A stretch of DNA of 55,227 nt from Megasphaera elsdenii (lineage in GTDB: Bacteria > Bacillota > Negativicutes > Veillonellales > Megasphaeraceae). Made by a program: the position numbers and the translations under genes. The DNA lies in NCBI RefSeq assembly GCF_020539865.1, contig NZ_JAJBQV010000015.1, forward strand, positions 1-55,227. Reading direction: 5' to 3'. Of this stretch, positions 32,032 to 40,668 are shown piece after piece (position 1 is the first letter of the stretch; every line of letters begins with the position of its first letter). The notes under the pieces are model-generated. The model was not told the DNA's origin. It was given only the letters and a program-made list of their open reading frames with translations, and searched no databases.

Positions 32032-35000
32032 TTATTTCGCATCAGAAATGACGCGTACTCGTTCAATAGTCGGTTTTCCATTATGGTTTTTCTGGATGGT
32101 GTCGATACGGATGTACTGGAGTTCCGGCGAGAATTCTTTGACCAGTTTGCTCAGTTCCGGATCCGTGCTGCCGACACCGCTTTCGACGATGCGGTAGACG
32201 ATGGCCGCAAATTCATAACGCGTCATCATGCGGTCACCTTTAAATTCGCCATCCGGGTAGCCTTCGAGGATGCCTTTCTTAGCCAGCGTCGTGACATACT
32301 TATAAGCCCAATGGTTTTCAGCGACATCCGGGAAGAGTGTGCTCTTAGCCGGGTCGACAGCCATGCCGTGCATGCTCTGCAATTTGGCAATAAGGGCATC
32401 TTGTTCGGCCATATGCTGGCGCATGGCTTTCATTTCCTTGGCCATGGCCACGCGGGACGTCGAAACGTGGTTGCCCTGGCCGAGCTTAATGCTGACACCG
32501 GCATTGACCATGTTTTCCCCGCCGCCGAAGGAACCGCCGACACTGAACATGGTGTCTTCATTGGGACGGTAATAAGCACCGACAGCGGCCGCATTGGCGC
32601 CACGGTAATTGCCGTAGCCAGCGGCGAAGTCCCACTTATCATCCGGGTCGAAGTCCAGCGGATGGAGAGCCGCCAGGGCTGCTGCGCCGGCGCCGACACG
32701 ATTGATGCGGTTGCCCAGTTTATTGACCGAACCGCTGAGGCCATTGATAGCTTGGTCACGCTGCCAGAGCTGACTGCCGTTGACGGCATCCGTCGAATCC
32801 TGGCTGACCTTGCCATCGGCGACACCGCTAATCTGATTGCCACCCATGTTGACGTTGCCCTGTTTAATAGTGATAGCATCATGGCTGTCGTCGCCAGTCT
32901 TGACGGTGAGGCCACCGTTGTCCATAGTCGTGTTGCCCGTCGTAATGGTTTTAGCTTCAATACGGTTGATACCTTTGAGGTCCTTGGCCAATTTGACTTG
33001 CAGTTTGGCATTATCACCATCTTGCGAAGCAACGACACCGATATTGTTACCGTCAGCATATTCCGTAGCACCGCCGTAAACCTGGACATTCTTGTTCAGT
33101 TTCACTGCTGCCTTGCCGGAATCACCACTGTACTTCATGCCATCGTCCATGGTAGCCACTTCATGAGTTACATAGTTGTGGTCTTCGTATACGACGCGGT
33201 CCATGCCGTCTTTGCCACCATGGCCGTCGGTACCATCGACACCGACCTGGCCATTCTTGACGTGGATATCGGCCGTGGTATTCTGACCATCAGCACCTTT
33301 AGGTCCTGTCAGGCCAATGTGACCTTCCGTACCATCCTTACCATCGACACCTTTGATGGTGACGCCATTCTGGCCATCCTTGCCTTTAATGGAAATACCA
33401 TTCTTGCCATCAATGCCGACGCCGGACTTGCCATCAGCCCCATTGATACCCATATGGCCATTCTGTCCATCTTTACCGTCTTTGCCAGCACCACCGATGT
33501 TCAGGTTATCGCTGAGCTTCAGATCATAAACCTTCTGCCCATCGTCGCCTGTCTTCTGAGCAATCTGGAGGTTGCCTTCCGAATACGTATTTTCTGTTGT
33601 TGGTGCAACTGTACCGCCATTGACGGTAACTTCCGTATGATACTTATCGACGTTTTCAATCTTATTGTTCACCTCGGTGAATTTCGTATTGACGTTCGAC
33701 TCTACTTGATGAAGTTGGTCTTCCGTAGCAGCACGGCCGCTGACATAAGAACCATCATCCTTCCAGGTCTTGTTGTCCAGGTTAGTGACATACTTGCCAG
33801 CCTTATCAGTGCCGGTAGCATTGCCATCCTTATCATAAATGGTCAGGCTGTTGTCACCAGCTTCGACGTTGCCAATCTTGACACCATTGTCGCCGCCAGC
33901 AACAATCTGCCCCTTCGAGCCATCGACAGTGACCTTGTTGTCACCTGTGCCGGCCGTAACAGTACCATCGGTGCCACTGATGGCAACTTTCTTATCGCCA
34001 TTAGTGGCATCGCCAAAGGTAACATCCTTGGCCAAATCGACGGTGTATTTTTTACCGCCAATCGAATTCGTACCTTCTGTGACAGTGATATTCTCCGAAC
34101 CAGCTTCTACCGTCGTATACTGACCAGCCAAAGTCTTGACCGTTTTCAGCTGAGCTACGTTGACAGCATCCGTATCAGCGAAGCCTGCAACTACCCCAGT
34201 AATCTGGCGAGTAATCCATTTTGTGTGATCACTGTCACTGACATTACCCACAGATACGGCCCCATTCGTTGATTTCCAGGCAGCAGCATATTCATTAGTC
34301 TGAATATTATGAGCCCCATTCGTTTGGAAATCGTAGCCGACGACACCAGGGCCAACATTAGAGAAGGAATTAGCACCGATAGCAACATAGCCTTCCCCTT
34401 CTGTTCCGATTCGACCAGTTTTAGCATTATCACCGATTGTAACATCTTGGTTCCCATTGCTGTAAGAAAGATGACCAATAGCAATAGCACCGCCATTATG
34501 TCCATTCGTATTTCTATTATTCGTCTGCGCACCCACACCAAAAGCAATATCGTTGCCCTGAGCAGCTTTAGTTTGGGCTATGATAGTTCCCTAAGAATCA
34601 ACAATACTTGAGCCAATCGCGATTCCCCCGCTTTCTCCATTGTTTTCAGCTAATGTCTTATACCCAATCGCAATGGATTTATCTTTTTGCGCTTCAGAAC
34701 CACTGCCAATAGCAATAGCAGCAATACCATCATTATTATTCGCATGAGCCTTCATCCCGATAGCAATGCTTTCTGACTTTTCAGCTTTGGCTTCTGTGCC
34801 TAAAGAAATCGCATTATTGCCACCATTATTGGTAACAGCCGCGTTAGTCCCAATAGCAATATTATTTTTGCCTACTACATTAGCACTAGTCCCAATCGCA
34901 ATGGAATCCTTCGGGCTTCCATTATTGCTGACAGTAGCTCCATAACCAATTACGATGACACCATCAGACTGATTACTTTCGTTTTTTGCCCCAGGACCAA

Positions 35001-35256
35001 TGACAGTGCTATATTTCCCTTTATTAGTGCTGCTGTCTTGCGCTCCTGGATTTTCTTCTGTAATATTAATATTTTGCGCTGCCTGTACTGCTGTAATCCC
35101 ACCGGTCAAGGTAAAAACAGTAAGCGCTGCAGCTAACGAACAGGTAAGGACTGCTCTTTTTTGCCCTTTCCCTTTTCCTTGGCAATGAGCAATTTCCGAC
35201 ACGACGACGTAGCAATTTCTCGCTTTACTCCAAATAATTTTAAAGATTTTATTCAT
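32032..35256 (-). pseudogene. Trimeric autotransporter adhesin (YadA-like, SLH C-terminus) with an in-frame amber codon
   Basis: The reading frame is continuous over 1,075 codons except for one TAG at 34591-34593. Before it lie an extended signal peptide (MNKIFKIIWSKARNCYVVVS, about 60 residues) and YadA-head repeats of the AIAIG type. After it the frame resumes in phase (GTIIAQTKAAQGNDIAFGVG) with more head repeats, a collagen-like Gly-rich stalk (GKDGKDGQNG and similar), necks, the YadA membrane anchor (YRPNEDTMFSVGGSFGGGEN), a coiled coil, and an SLH domain (HWAYKYVTTLAKKGILEGYP). It is a surface adhesin. As it stands it would give a secreted 221-residue head fragment; GTG 34536 could restart without a signal peptide. 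Disruption, suppression or reversible switching are all possible. Confidence 0.85.
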
Positions 35257-35448
35257 AAGGCATCCCCTCTCTCTGAATATATTTCATAAAAATATATGAA
35301 ATATTCGTGCCAACTTGAGGGAACAGCGGACAGATGTGTCTATGATGCAATGACAGCTTTATTTTGCAACATAAAGAAAAGTGTCTCTTTGTCGCGAAAT
35401 GCAACAGTTTCATGACAAAAAGTATTATATTGAGACAGGGCATAGTAA

Positions 35449-35479
35449 AAAAGCTTGCCGCATGTGCGACAAGCTTTTT
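35449..35479. terminator. Hairpin between the autotransporter and regulator genes
   Basis: A 14-base near-perfect stem with a 2-base loop and flanking A/T runs; it can terminate on either strand. On the minus strand it would end the sigma-54 regulator transcript. Confidence 0.7.
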
Positions 35480-35483
35480 AAGT

Positions 35484-35511
35484 GATTAGTGGTTAGTGGC
35501 TAGTGGTTAGC
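35484..35511. repeat. Degenerate TTAGTGG/CTAGTGG repeat tract
   Basis: Reverse complement of this tract reads CTAACCACTAGCC and so on, matching the tract at 3821-3853 in pattern and in its place next to a terminator. Confidence 0.5.
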
Positions 35512-35587
35512 AGATGGCTTTAAATATAAAAACCATTACCTCAAACATAGGAGAAAGGGACCTTGCATGATGTTCGCTAATTTCGCG

Positions 35588-37104
35588 CTACATATCCTTT
35601 TTATTTTGATATTTTTGCCGCATCCGGTAAATCGTCGAGCGGCTGATGCCGAGTTCTTTGGCGATATCCGATACGCTTTTACCGTCTTGGTACAGTTTTT
35701 CAATGTAATCATACGTCATGGCCTTGAGATTCCGGTCGCGGACATTCTTGTCCGGCACGACGGGCGGATTGGGCAGGACCCAGGCTAAGTCGGGCAAGGT
35801 AATCTTTTCCTCACGGACGACCAGGGACAGGCGTTCGATGGTATTGGCCAGCTGACGGACATTGCCCGGCCAGGGAAGGGTCTGGAAATAATCGATAACG
35901 TCTTGGCCCAGCTCATGGTGCCGTCCATACTGGGCATTGAACCGCTGGAGCAGCGCTTGGGCTACGACGGGAATATCCGCACTGCGCTGGCGCAAGGGCG
36001 GCACGTGGATGAGCAGGACAGCTAGCCGATAATAAAGGGCCAGCCGGAAGCGATGTTCCTGGACGGCTTGTTCTAAATCCTTATTGGTTGCGGTAATAAT
36101 GCGAACATCGACGGGAATGGCCTGATGAGAGCCAAGGCGGCGAATGCAGCGTTCCTGCAGGACCCGCAGCAAATAGTTCTGCAAGTCATACGGCATGTCC
36201 CCGATTTCATCGAGGAATAGCGTTCCCCCATTGGCCGCTTCAAAAAGGCCTTCACGGCCTTCGCGGCGGGCTCCTGTAAAGGATCCGCCAGTATAGCCAA
36301 AAAGTTCGCTTTCCAAGAGGCTTTCTGAGACAGCACTGCAGTTGATGGTCTGCTCATATTATGGATAGCCTGAGCCAGCATTTCTTTTCCTGTGCCCGAT
36401 TCCCCGGTAATGAGGATGGTCGATTCACTGGCCGCGTAAATCCGGGACAAGCATTTGACCTGTTTCATCATCTGTGAATGGCCGATGATGTCATCTAAAT
36501 GGTAATAAGCGGTCATCCCCCGCGGGGAAGAAGGCGTCTTCTTTTGCGACAATCTAGACTGGCGCAAGCTCCACAATACTTTGAAAAAAGCCCGTACCAG
36601 GCCGCCCACTTGGGTTGCAAGGTGATATATTCCATTCCTTCGGCGCGAACGTAGTCTTCAACGCCTGCACTGACACCCAGATTGGATACCGGAAAGGGCT
36701 GCCTAATGAACAGAAGCCCGCAGAGCCCGTTCATCCGTATCGGAGGCCAGACAATAAAAAGTGACCCCCATCGCCTTGAACTGCACTTCTAAATCATCAT
36801 AATAGGCGCTCAGCGAAAGGGGAATGATGACGCCGCAGGATTTCCCCTCGGGAACCTGCCGGACACAATTCAACAAATCGAGGACACTGGGCTGAACGAC
36901 AAAAATCCGTTGCCGCGGATATGTTGCAGCAATCGCTGATGCCATGGGCTCCCACAAAATCACGGCATCCCGTCCGTCCCAAACGCTCTTCCGGATTCGA
37001 TCCGCTACATCAGCCATAGTGCCATCAATTAGGTCAATCTGGGCCAGCTTCCGTTTCTGCGTTGCAGGCAGAAATTGTTCAATTTTTGTATATAACTGTG
37101 ACAA
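35588..37104 (-). pseudogene. Sigma-54-dependent activator (PrpR_N type), frameshifted
   Basis: Four consecutive fragments in changing frames together make one activator. Residues from 37104 to about 36710 match the PrpR-type sensory domain. The piece 36734-36600 continues it (PVSNLGVSAGVEDYV). The piece from 36609 holds the AAA+ start (DDIIGHSQMM, Walker A GESGTGKE). From about 36350 the frame changes again to INCSAVSESLLESELFGY, Walker B LFLDEIGDMP, WPGNVRQLANTIERL and a C-terminal Fis-type HTH (SVSDIAKELGISRSTIYRM). The sigma-54 contact loop, normally GAFTGA, reads GSFTGA. At least three frame changes make function unlikely. It lies at the edge of the ICE. Confidence 0.88.
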
Positions 37105-37530
37105 TGGAGCAACAACAGAAATTTTAAAATTTCTTTGCTTCTCCTTAATGTTTTTTGTTTCATTTATAATAAAATCTTAATATTTTTATTATCGTTCTTT
37201 TTTATAAATATATCTTATACCATAAGTTGAGATAGGCTTATTATATCACGTAATTATAAAATATTTATAACGTTTAATAGCAAAATGTCATATTCTATCT
37301 TATTGAATTTATATTTTCTTGATAGTATTATGTGATAATTTAGTATATTTATAATAAATCAAAATATAGTTTTTGACTATCTCTTTATAAGTTCTCATAA
37401 GCCGGTATAGCCTGTATTTACAGGCTTTCCGGCATTTTTCAAATCGGAAGAAGCTCTTATATATTCTCATTTCCCCTCATGTTTTCGCGTCCAAAAGTAG
37501 TAAATCAAGTAGTAAAACCTCTATCTACTA
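37105..37530. other. A+T-rich region containing the left end of the ICE
   Basis: No gene is seen. The first ~250 bases are extremely A+T-rich, the kind of target favoured by Tn916-like integrases. A strong hairpin (GCCGG...AGCCTGT, 37401-37415, with ACAGGCT...CCGGC, 37420-37433) follows. Two direct repeats AAGTAGTAAA (37495, 37507) and an inverted ACTACT copy at 37529 next to the int stop look like integrase arm-binding sites. The exact junction cannot be fixed without the right end or an empty site. Confidence 0.5.
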
Positions 37531-38724
37531 CTAAGCAATCAGCCGTTCCATTTCTGCCATTGCACTATCAGAGGTAGCATGGGCGTAATAGTTCAGCGTC
37601 ATGTTGATGTTGGAATGTCCCATGATATACTGCAATGCTTTCGGGTTCATTCCGGCGTTTGCTAAATTGGTACAGAACGTATGGCGTAGGGTATGGGGCG
37701 TTGTCACTTTCGGTAAGGCTTCCTCATGGCTTTTGTTGTACTTCTTCACAAGCCCCCGGAACATGGTTTCAAAGTTGACTGCTACTTTCGGTAGCCCGTT
37801 CCGGTTAAGGAATAAAAATCTGCTGTAACCGCCGACAATAAAATTGTCTGCCCGTCCCCTGTCATTCAGCACACGCTTGAACGCTTCATAGACTTTGGTA
37901 CTCATTGGAATTTGTCTGATACCGCTTTTTGTCTTTGGCGTTTCAACATGATACCCAACTCCCGATACTTTCAAAAGCTGGTGGTCTACGTTGATTAGCT
38001 TATGCTCAAAGTCAATATCGCTTTCAGTCAGTCCGCAGAGTTCAGAAATGCGAAGCCCTGTTCCTAACAGTATGATAATCTCGTCGTAATACTTCTGATA
38101 GACTTTATCACTCTGCACAAAGGACAGGAAAGACGCTTCCTGTGTTGGGGATAGAGGTACCTTTGGTTCGGTGTTATCTTCTAAAACGGTGTTCAACTGG
38201 AAGTCAAAGGGATTTTTCCTAATGCAATCGTCCTGTATGGCTGTGTAAAAGGCAGCTTTCAGAGAACGCTTGTGATTGTTGATTGTCTTGAATGAATAGC
38301 CCTTATCTTTCATGCGTAAAGCCCATTCTTTCGCGTCGGACAGCTTCACGCTCTCAATGCTGCAAGCTCCAAGACTATCTTCTTCCAAAATCCTCATAAG
38401 CTGCTTGCGCCCCTGTTTTGTGCCATGCCGTACATTTGCCCGGTGCCTTATCTGCTTTGCGTAGAGTTGGCAGACAGTCATTTTCTTTCCCAACGTGTCA
38501 ATCCCGTCGTCAAGGTCTTTCTGTATCTCTTTTTCCTTTTCCCGAAGCGAAATATCTTCACGTTTTCCCGCCGGGGTCTTGTCGGTAGGTACTAACTTCC
38601 AAGCGTAAACAAATTGCGGGTTCCCAAAGGTATCTATATATTTGTAAGCATATCTTCCGTCTTTTCTCTGGCTCTCTCCTGTGCGTAAAATGCGGTTCCT
38701 GTTATCTCGTCTTTTCTCCGACAT
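37531..38724 (-). CDS. int: Tyrosine integrase of the Tn916 family
   Basis: The 397-residue integrase inserts and excises the element. It has an N-terminal arm-binding domain (RKDGRYAYKYIDTFGNPQ), a SAM-like core-binding domain (about 90-180) and the catalytic domain with Arg in GTGLRISELCGL, HTLRHTF, GHSNINMT and Tyr379 in NYYAHA. Tn916 Int also has 379 as catalytic Tyr. It is transcribed outwards toward the left end, and its 3' end abuts candidate arm sites. Confidence 0.96.
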   Translation of the reverse strand: MSEKRRDNRNRILRTGESQRKDGRYAYKYIDTFGNPQFVYAWKLVPTDKTPAGKREDISLREKEKEIQKDLDDGIDTLGKKMTVCQLYAKQIRHRANVRHGTKQGRKQLMRILEEDSLGACSIESVKLSDAKEWALRMKDKGYSFKTINNHKRSLKAAFYTAIQDDCIRKNPFDFQLNTVLEDNTEPKVPLSPTQEASFLSFVQSDKVYQKYYDEIIILLGTGLRISELCGLTESDIDFEHKLINVDHQLLKVSGVGYHVETPKTKSGIRQIPMSTKVYEAFKRVLNDRGRADNFIVGGYSRFLFLNRNGLPKVAVNFETMFRGLVKKYNKSHEEALPKVTTPHTLRHTFCTNLANAGMNPKALQYIMGHSNINMTLNYYAHATSDSAMAEMERLIA

Positions 38725-38804
38725 TGTTCGTCATGCTCCTTTCCATGACGGAAAGAGCCTTGATATGCTTGTATCTATTATACCACATTCAAGGCTCGAT
38801 TTCA

Positions 38805-39008
38805 CTATATAACTTCCAAAGTGTCAATGAATTTTTCAAACTGTTTTCGCTTGATTTGAATACGGTTGCCGTTCATAATCACCCACCCGGCAGCCGGGTT
38901 TTCTTCCGCTAATTTACGCAGCTTGTTTTCCCCGATACGGAAATATTTTGACGCTTCCTCAATGGTGAGCGTGTACTTCTCCCAGATAGGCACATCAGTA
39001 ATATTCAT
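38805..39008 (-). CDS. xis: Excisionase Xis of the Tn916 family
   Basis: The 67-residue winged-helix protein ([20 protein letters not shown], then [15 protein letters not shown]) matches Tn916-like excisionases, which direct Int toward excision. AAAGGGGGAC precedes the ATG. It lies 80 bases upstream of int, the usual order. Confidence 0.95.
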   Translation of the reverse strand: MNITDVPIWEKYTLTIEEASKYFRIGENKLRKLAEENPAAGWVIMNGNRIQIKRKQFEKFIDTLEVI

Positions 39009-39459
39009 TAAAATGTCCCCCTTTCAATAGAGTACAATAGTTTCAAAAGTAGAAAGAGAGCTTTAATCGGACGGTTATTAGCATAACCTCATGGGAATTG
39101 CACCCCCGCATGGTTCTCATGCAGCCCTACCCATTGCCTGCGACGCTCTTAACGCTCGGACTGTGGCTGTAAGGAAGTATCATTGTATATTTTGCGTGTC
39201 GTCGCCCGCAAGCCGCTACACTTGCTTTCCGGCGCGGTGTTGGTCGCTCGGCTGTCCGGGTGGGGATAACCTCACCCGGATAGCGTCATGGCGCACCCGC
39301 CGTATGGCTCGGCGCAAAAGGAACGTATCCGATTTGCCCTATGCTGCGCCGCCGTTATCTTGCGCCGCTTTCTTTGTCAAGGTTCAGAATGGCTTTGCTG
39401 CCGCGTCAGCAGCGGAACGGAAAAGGGGGAGAGAGAAAGCGTCCCGCCGCCGCTGCGGT
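39009..39459. other. Conserved-looking non-coding stretch between xis and the HTH gene
   Basis: I find no convincing gene in these 450 bases; the long plus-strand frame has composition unlike a protein and crosses real genes in antisense. The sequence holds hairpins such as GCATG/CATGC (39108-39122) and CCGGGTG/CACCCGG (39256-39262 with 39273-39279) and is G+C-rich with many short inverted repeats. It probably carries the xis-int promoter region and perhaps a structured leader RNA read on the minus strand. Confidence 0.45.
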
Positions 39460-39726
39460 TTATTCCTCTGCCTTAAAGGTGAGGACAGCCATCATCAGTT
39501 TTGCTTGCAGCCGTTCCCGAATGTCGTGGTCTACGCCAAAATAGACGTTCCCGCGCTCGTCGTACAGCTTCCGCATGGAGAGGCGGGCTATGTAGCCGCT
39601 GAAATGCTGCAAGACAATCTTCATAGCGTCCGGGTCGCCCTTTGTCGCTGCCAAAATGACAGGATAGGGAACAAGGGCTTTTTCCGGGTAGCCGGGTTCG
39701 TTACCATTCGTCCCATTCATCAGCAT
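39460..39726 (-). CDS. Tn916-type helix-turn-helix accessory protein
   Basis: The 88-residue protein matches the small HTH proteins encoded next to the sigma-like gene in conjugative transposons (VPYPVILAATKGDPDAMKIV, then HFSGYIARLS and a C-terminal RLQAKLMMAVLTF). It likely binds the sigma-like partner or DNA in control of transfer genes. It overlaps the upstream gene by 26 bases. Confidence 0.85.
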   Translation of the reverse strand: MLMNGTNGNEPGYPEKALVPYPVILAATKGDPDAMKIVLQHFSGYIARLSMRKLYDERGNVYFGVDHDIRERLQAKLMMAVLTFKAEE

Positions 39727-40132
39727 TTTCCTCCAGATATTTTTTTAGTAGCTCAAAAGAGCTTGTCCACCTGTACTGTATCGTGCTTCTCGACGTATCG
39801 AACAGCTCCGCAATCTCGGTGTCGTTCATTCCCTCGAAATAGTACAGGAGTACGGCTTTGCGCTTTTCTTCCGGCAAAGTACGGATTGCTTCAAGAAGCA
39901 GCTTCGGCGTGATTTTCTTCCCGGCTCTTTCAAAGGCGGTTTCCCCTTTGAAATATTCATCAAAGGTATGAAGCTGCCGCGCTTCTTCTAAGGTCAAGTC
40001 GGAAAAGGTAATCTCCTTTGCCTTATGCCTGTGCAGCTCTTTGTGAGCGTCACACGCTTCATTGTGCAGTACCGTATTGCAAAACTTCTGGAAAGCGCAC
40101 TGTTTTATAAACTCCCTGCGATTAGGTTCCAC
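39701..40132 (-). CDS. Sigma-70-like factor of conjugative transposons
   Basis: About 143 residues. The N-terminal part is poorly conserved, and the C-terminal ~60 residues form a sigma region 4 (LLEAIRTLPEEKRKAVLLYY, then NDTEIAELFDTSRSTIQYRW). It follows ICE-specific sigma-like proteins (Tn916 orf7 type) that control excision or transfer. I take GTG 40132 as start, because AAAGGGGG lies seven bases before it; the longer frame upstream shows no family likeness. Confidence 0.85.
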   Translation of the reverse strand: MEPNRREFIKQCAFQKFCNTVLHNEACDAHKELHRHKAKEITFSDLTLEEARQLHTFDEYFKGETAFERAGKKITPKLLLEAIRTLPEEKRKAVLLYYFEGMNDTEIAELFDTSRSTIQYRWTSSFELLKKYLEENADEWDEW

Positions 40133-40257
40133 ATTCTCACCCCCTTTCTCGTTGGAAAGTTGGTGGTGCTTCCCCCTTTTCGCGGGGCAATACTGCCTTT
40201 TGAAAAAAACGCCGAAGATTTTCGGATTTTTTTCAAAAAATTTTTTGAGCAGCAAAA

Positions 40258-40288
40258 TACGCCTGTCCGAAAAGCCCGGACAGGCGTA
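40258..40288. terminator. Perfect 12-bp hairpin
   Basis: TACGCCTGTCCG (40258-40269) and its complement (40277-40288) with a 7-base loop. It separates the small ORF upstream from the sigma-like gene and probably acts as a terminator on the minus strand, although no clean U tract follows. Confidence 0.55.
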
Positions 40289-40307
40289 TAGGTATTGTAA
40301 GTAGTAT

Positions 40308-40418
40308 TTAGATGATTAGACAGTTCATATTCAAGGGTGGAGAGGTTCCCGACGGTGGTCGGGCTTTTTTTGATAAGTCAATGACCGTCGGATTTTGTCG
40401 ATAGGGTATGTGCTTCAT
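40308..40418 (-). CDS. Small ORF with a strong ribosome site (36 residues)
   Basis: ATG 40418 follows AAAGGAGG with an 8-base gap, which is unusually good. The product starts MKHIPYRQNPTVIDLSKK and has no known domain. It lies between cargo cassette and sigma-like gene and might be a leader peptide or regulatory small protein. The plus-strand terminator at 40348-40371 overlaps it. I am not sure that it is made. Confidence 0.45.
   Translation of the reverse strand: MKHIPYRQNPTVIDLSKKARPPSGTSPPLNMNCLII
40348..40371 (+). terminator. Plus-strand terminator-like hairpin
   Basis: CCCGAC-ggtg-GTCGGG followed by C and seven T residues. No plus-strand gene ends nearby, so it may block antisense or read-through transcription, or be fortuitous within the small ORF. 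Confidence 0.55.
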
Positions 40419-40668
40419 GGCGGCTACCTCCTTTAGCCGCCGCTTTTAACAGTGATACCGCGTCATTTCATCAGAAAATAAAAAGAAACGGCGGCTTTGA
40501 TTTTTCAAAGCTGCTGCGGAAATCAAAGAACGACAAGCAACAGTTCTGATTTTGCTCCAATATGGTTATTGGGGGCACAAATTAAAATCAAAAAAGAGCC
40601 GATAACAGCAGTATTTCAAACTGCATATTATCGGCTCTGCGTCTGTGCGTCTGGCTCTTTTAATTAAA
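40419..40668. other. Gene-free spacer downstream of the cargo cassette
   Basis: Apart from the terminator of the radical SAM gene (40590-40637) and a GGCGGCT/AGCCGCC hairpin next to the ribosome site of the small ORF, I see nothing coding. On the minus strand, a short frame ending S-D-E-M-T-R-Y-H-C just before the small ORF could be the tail of a lost gene. Confidence 0.4.
40590..40637 (-). terminator. Terminator of the radical SAM methyltransferase gene
   Basis: GAGCCGATAA (40596-40605) pairs with TTATCGGCTC (40628-40637); on the minus strand a T run follows. It closes the A+T-rich cargo cassette. Confidence 0.85.

Larger units (their letters stand above)
35257..35587. other. Intergenic region with hairpin and repeat tract
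   Basis: No gene is visible. A promoter for the autotransporter must lie here. A near-perfect hairpin (35449-35462 with 35465-35478) with T residues shares its core with the terminator at 24113. Next to it is a degenerate TTAGTGG/CTAGTGG tract (35484-35511) related to the one at 3821-3853. Confidence 0.55.

Noticed and set aside
31864..34272. 802-codon open frame on the plus strand
   Set aside because: It is the antisense of the repetitive autotransporter; low-complexity repeats keep stops out of the opposite frame. There is no ribosome site and no family likeness.
39091..39912. 273-codon plus-strand frame
   Set aside because: Cys/Ser/Arg-rich translation without domain; it crosses the HTH and sigma-like genes in antisense.
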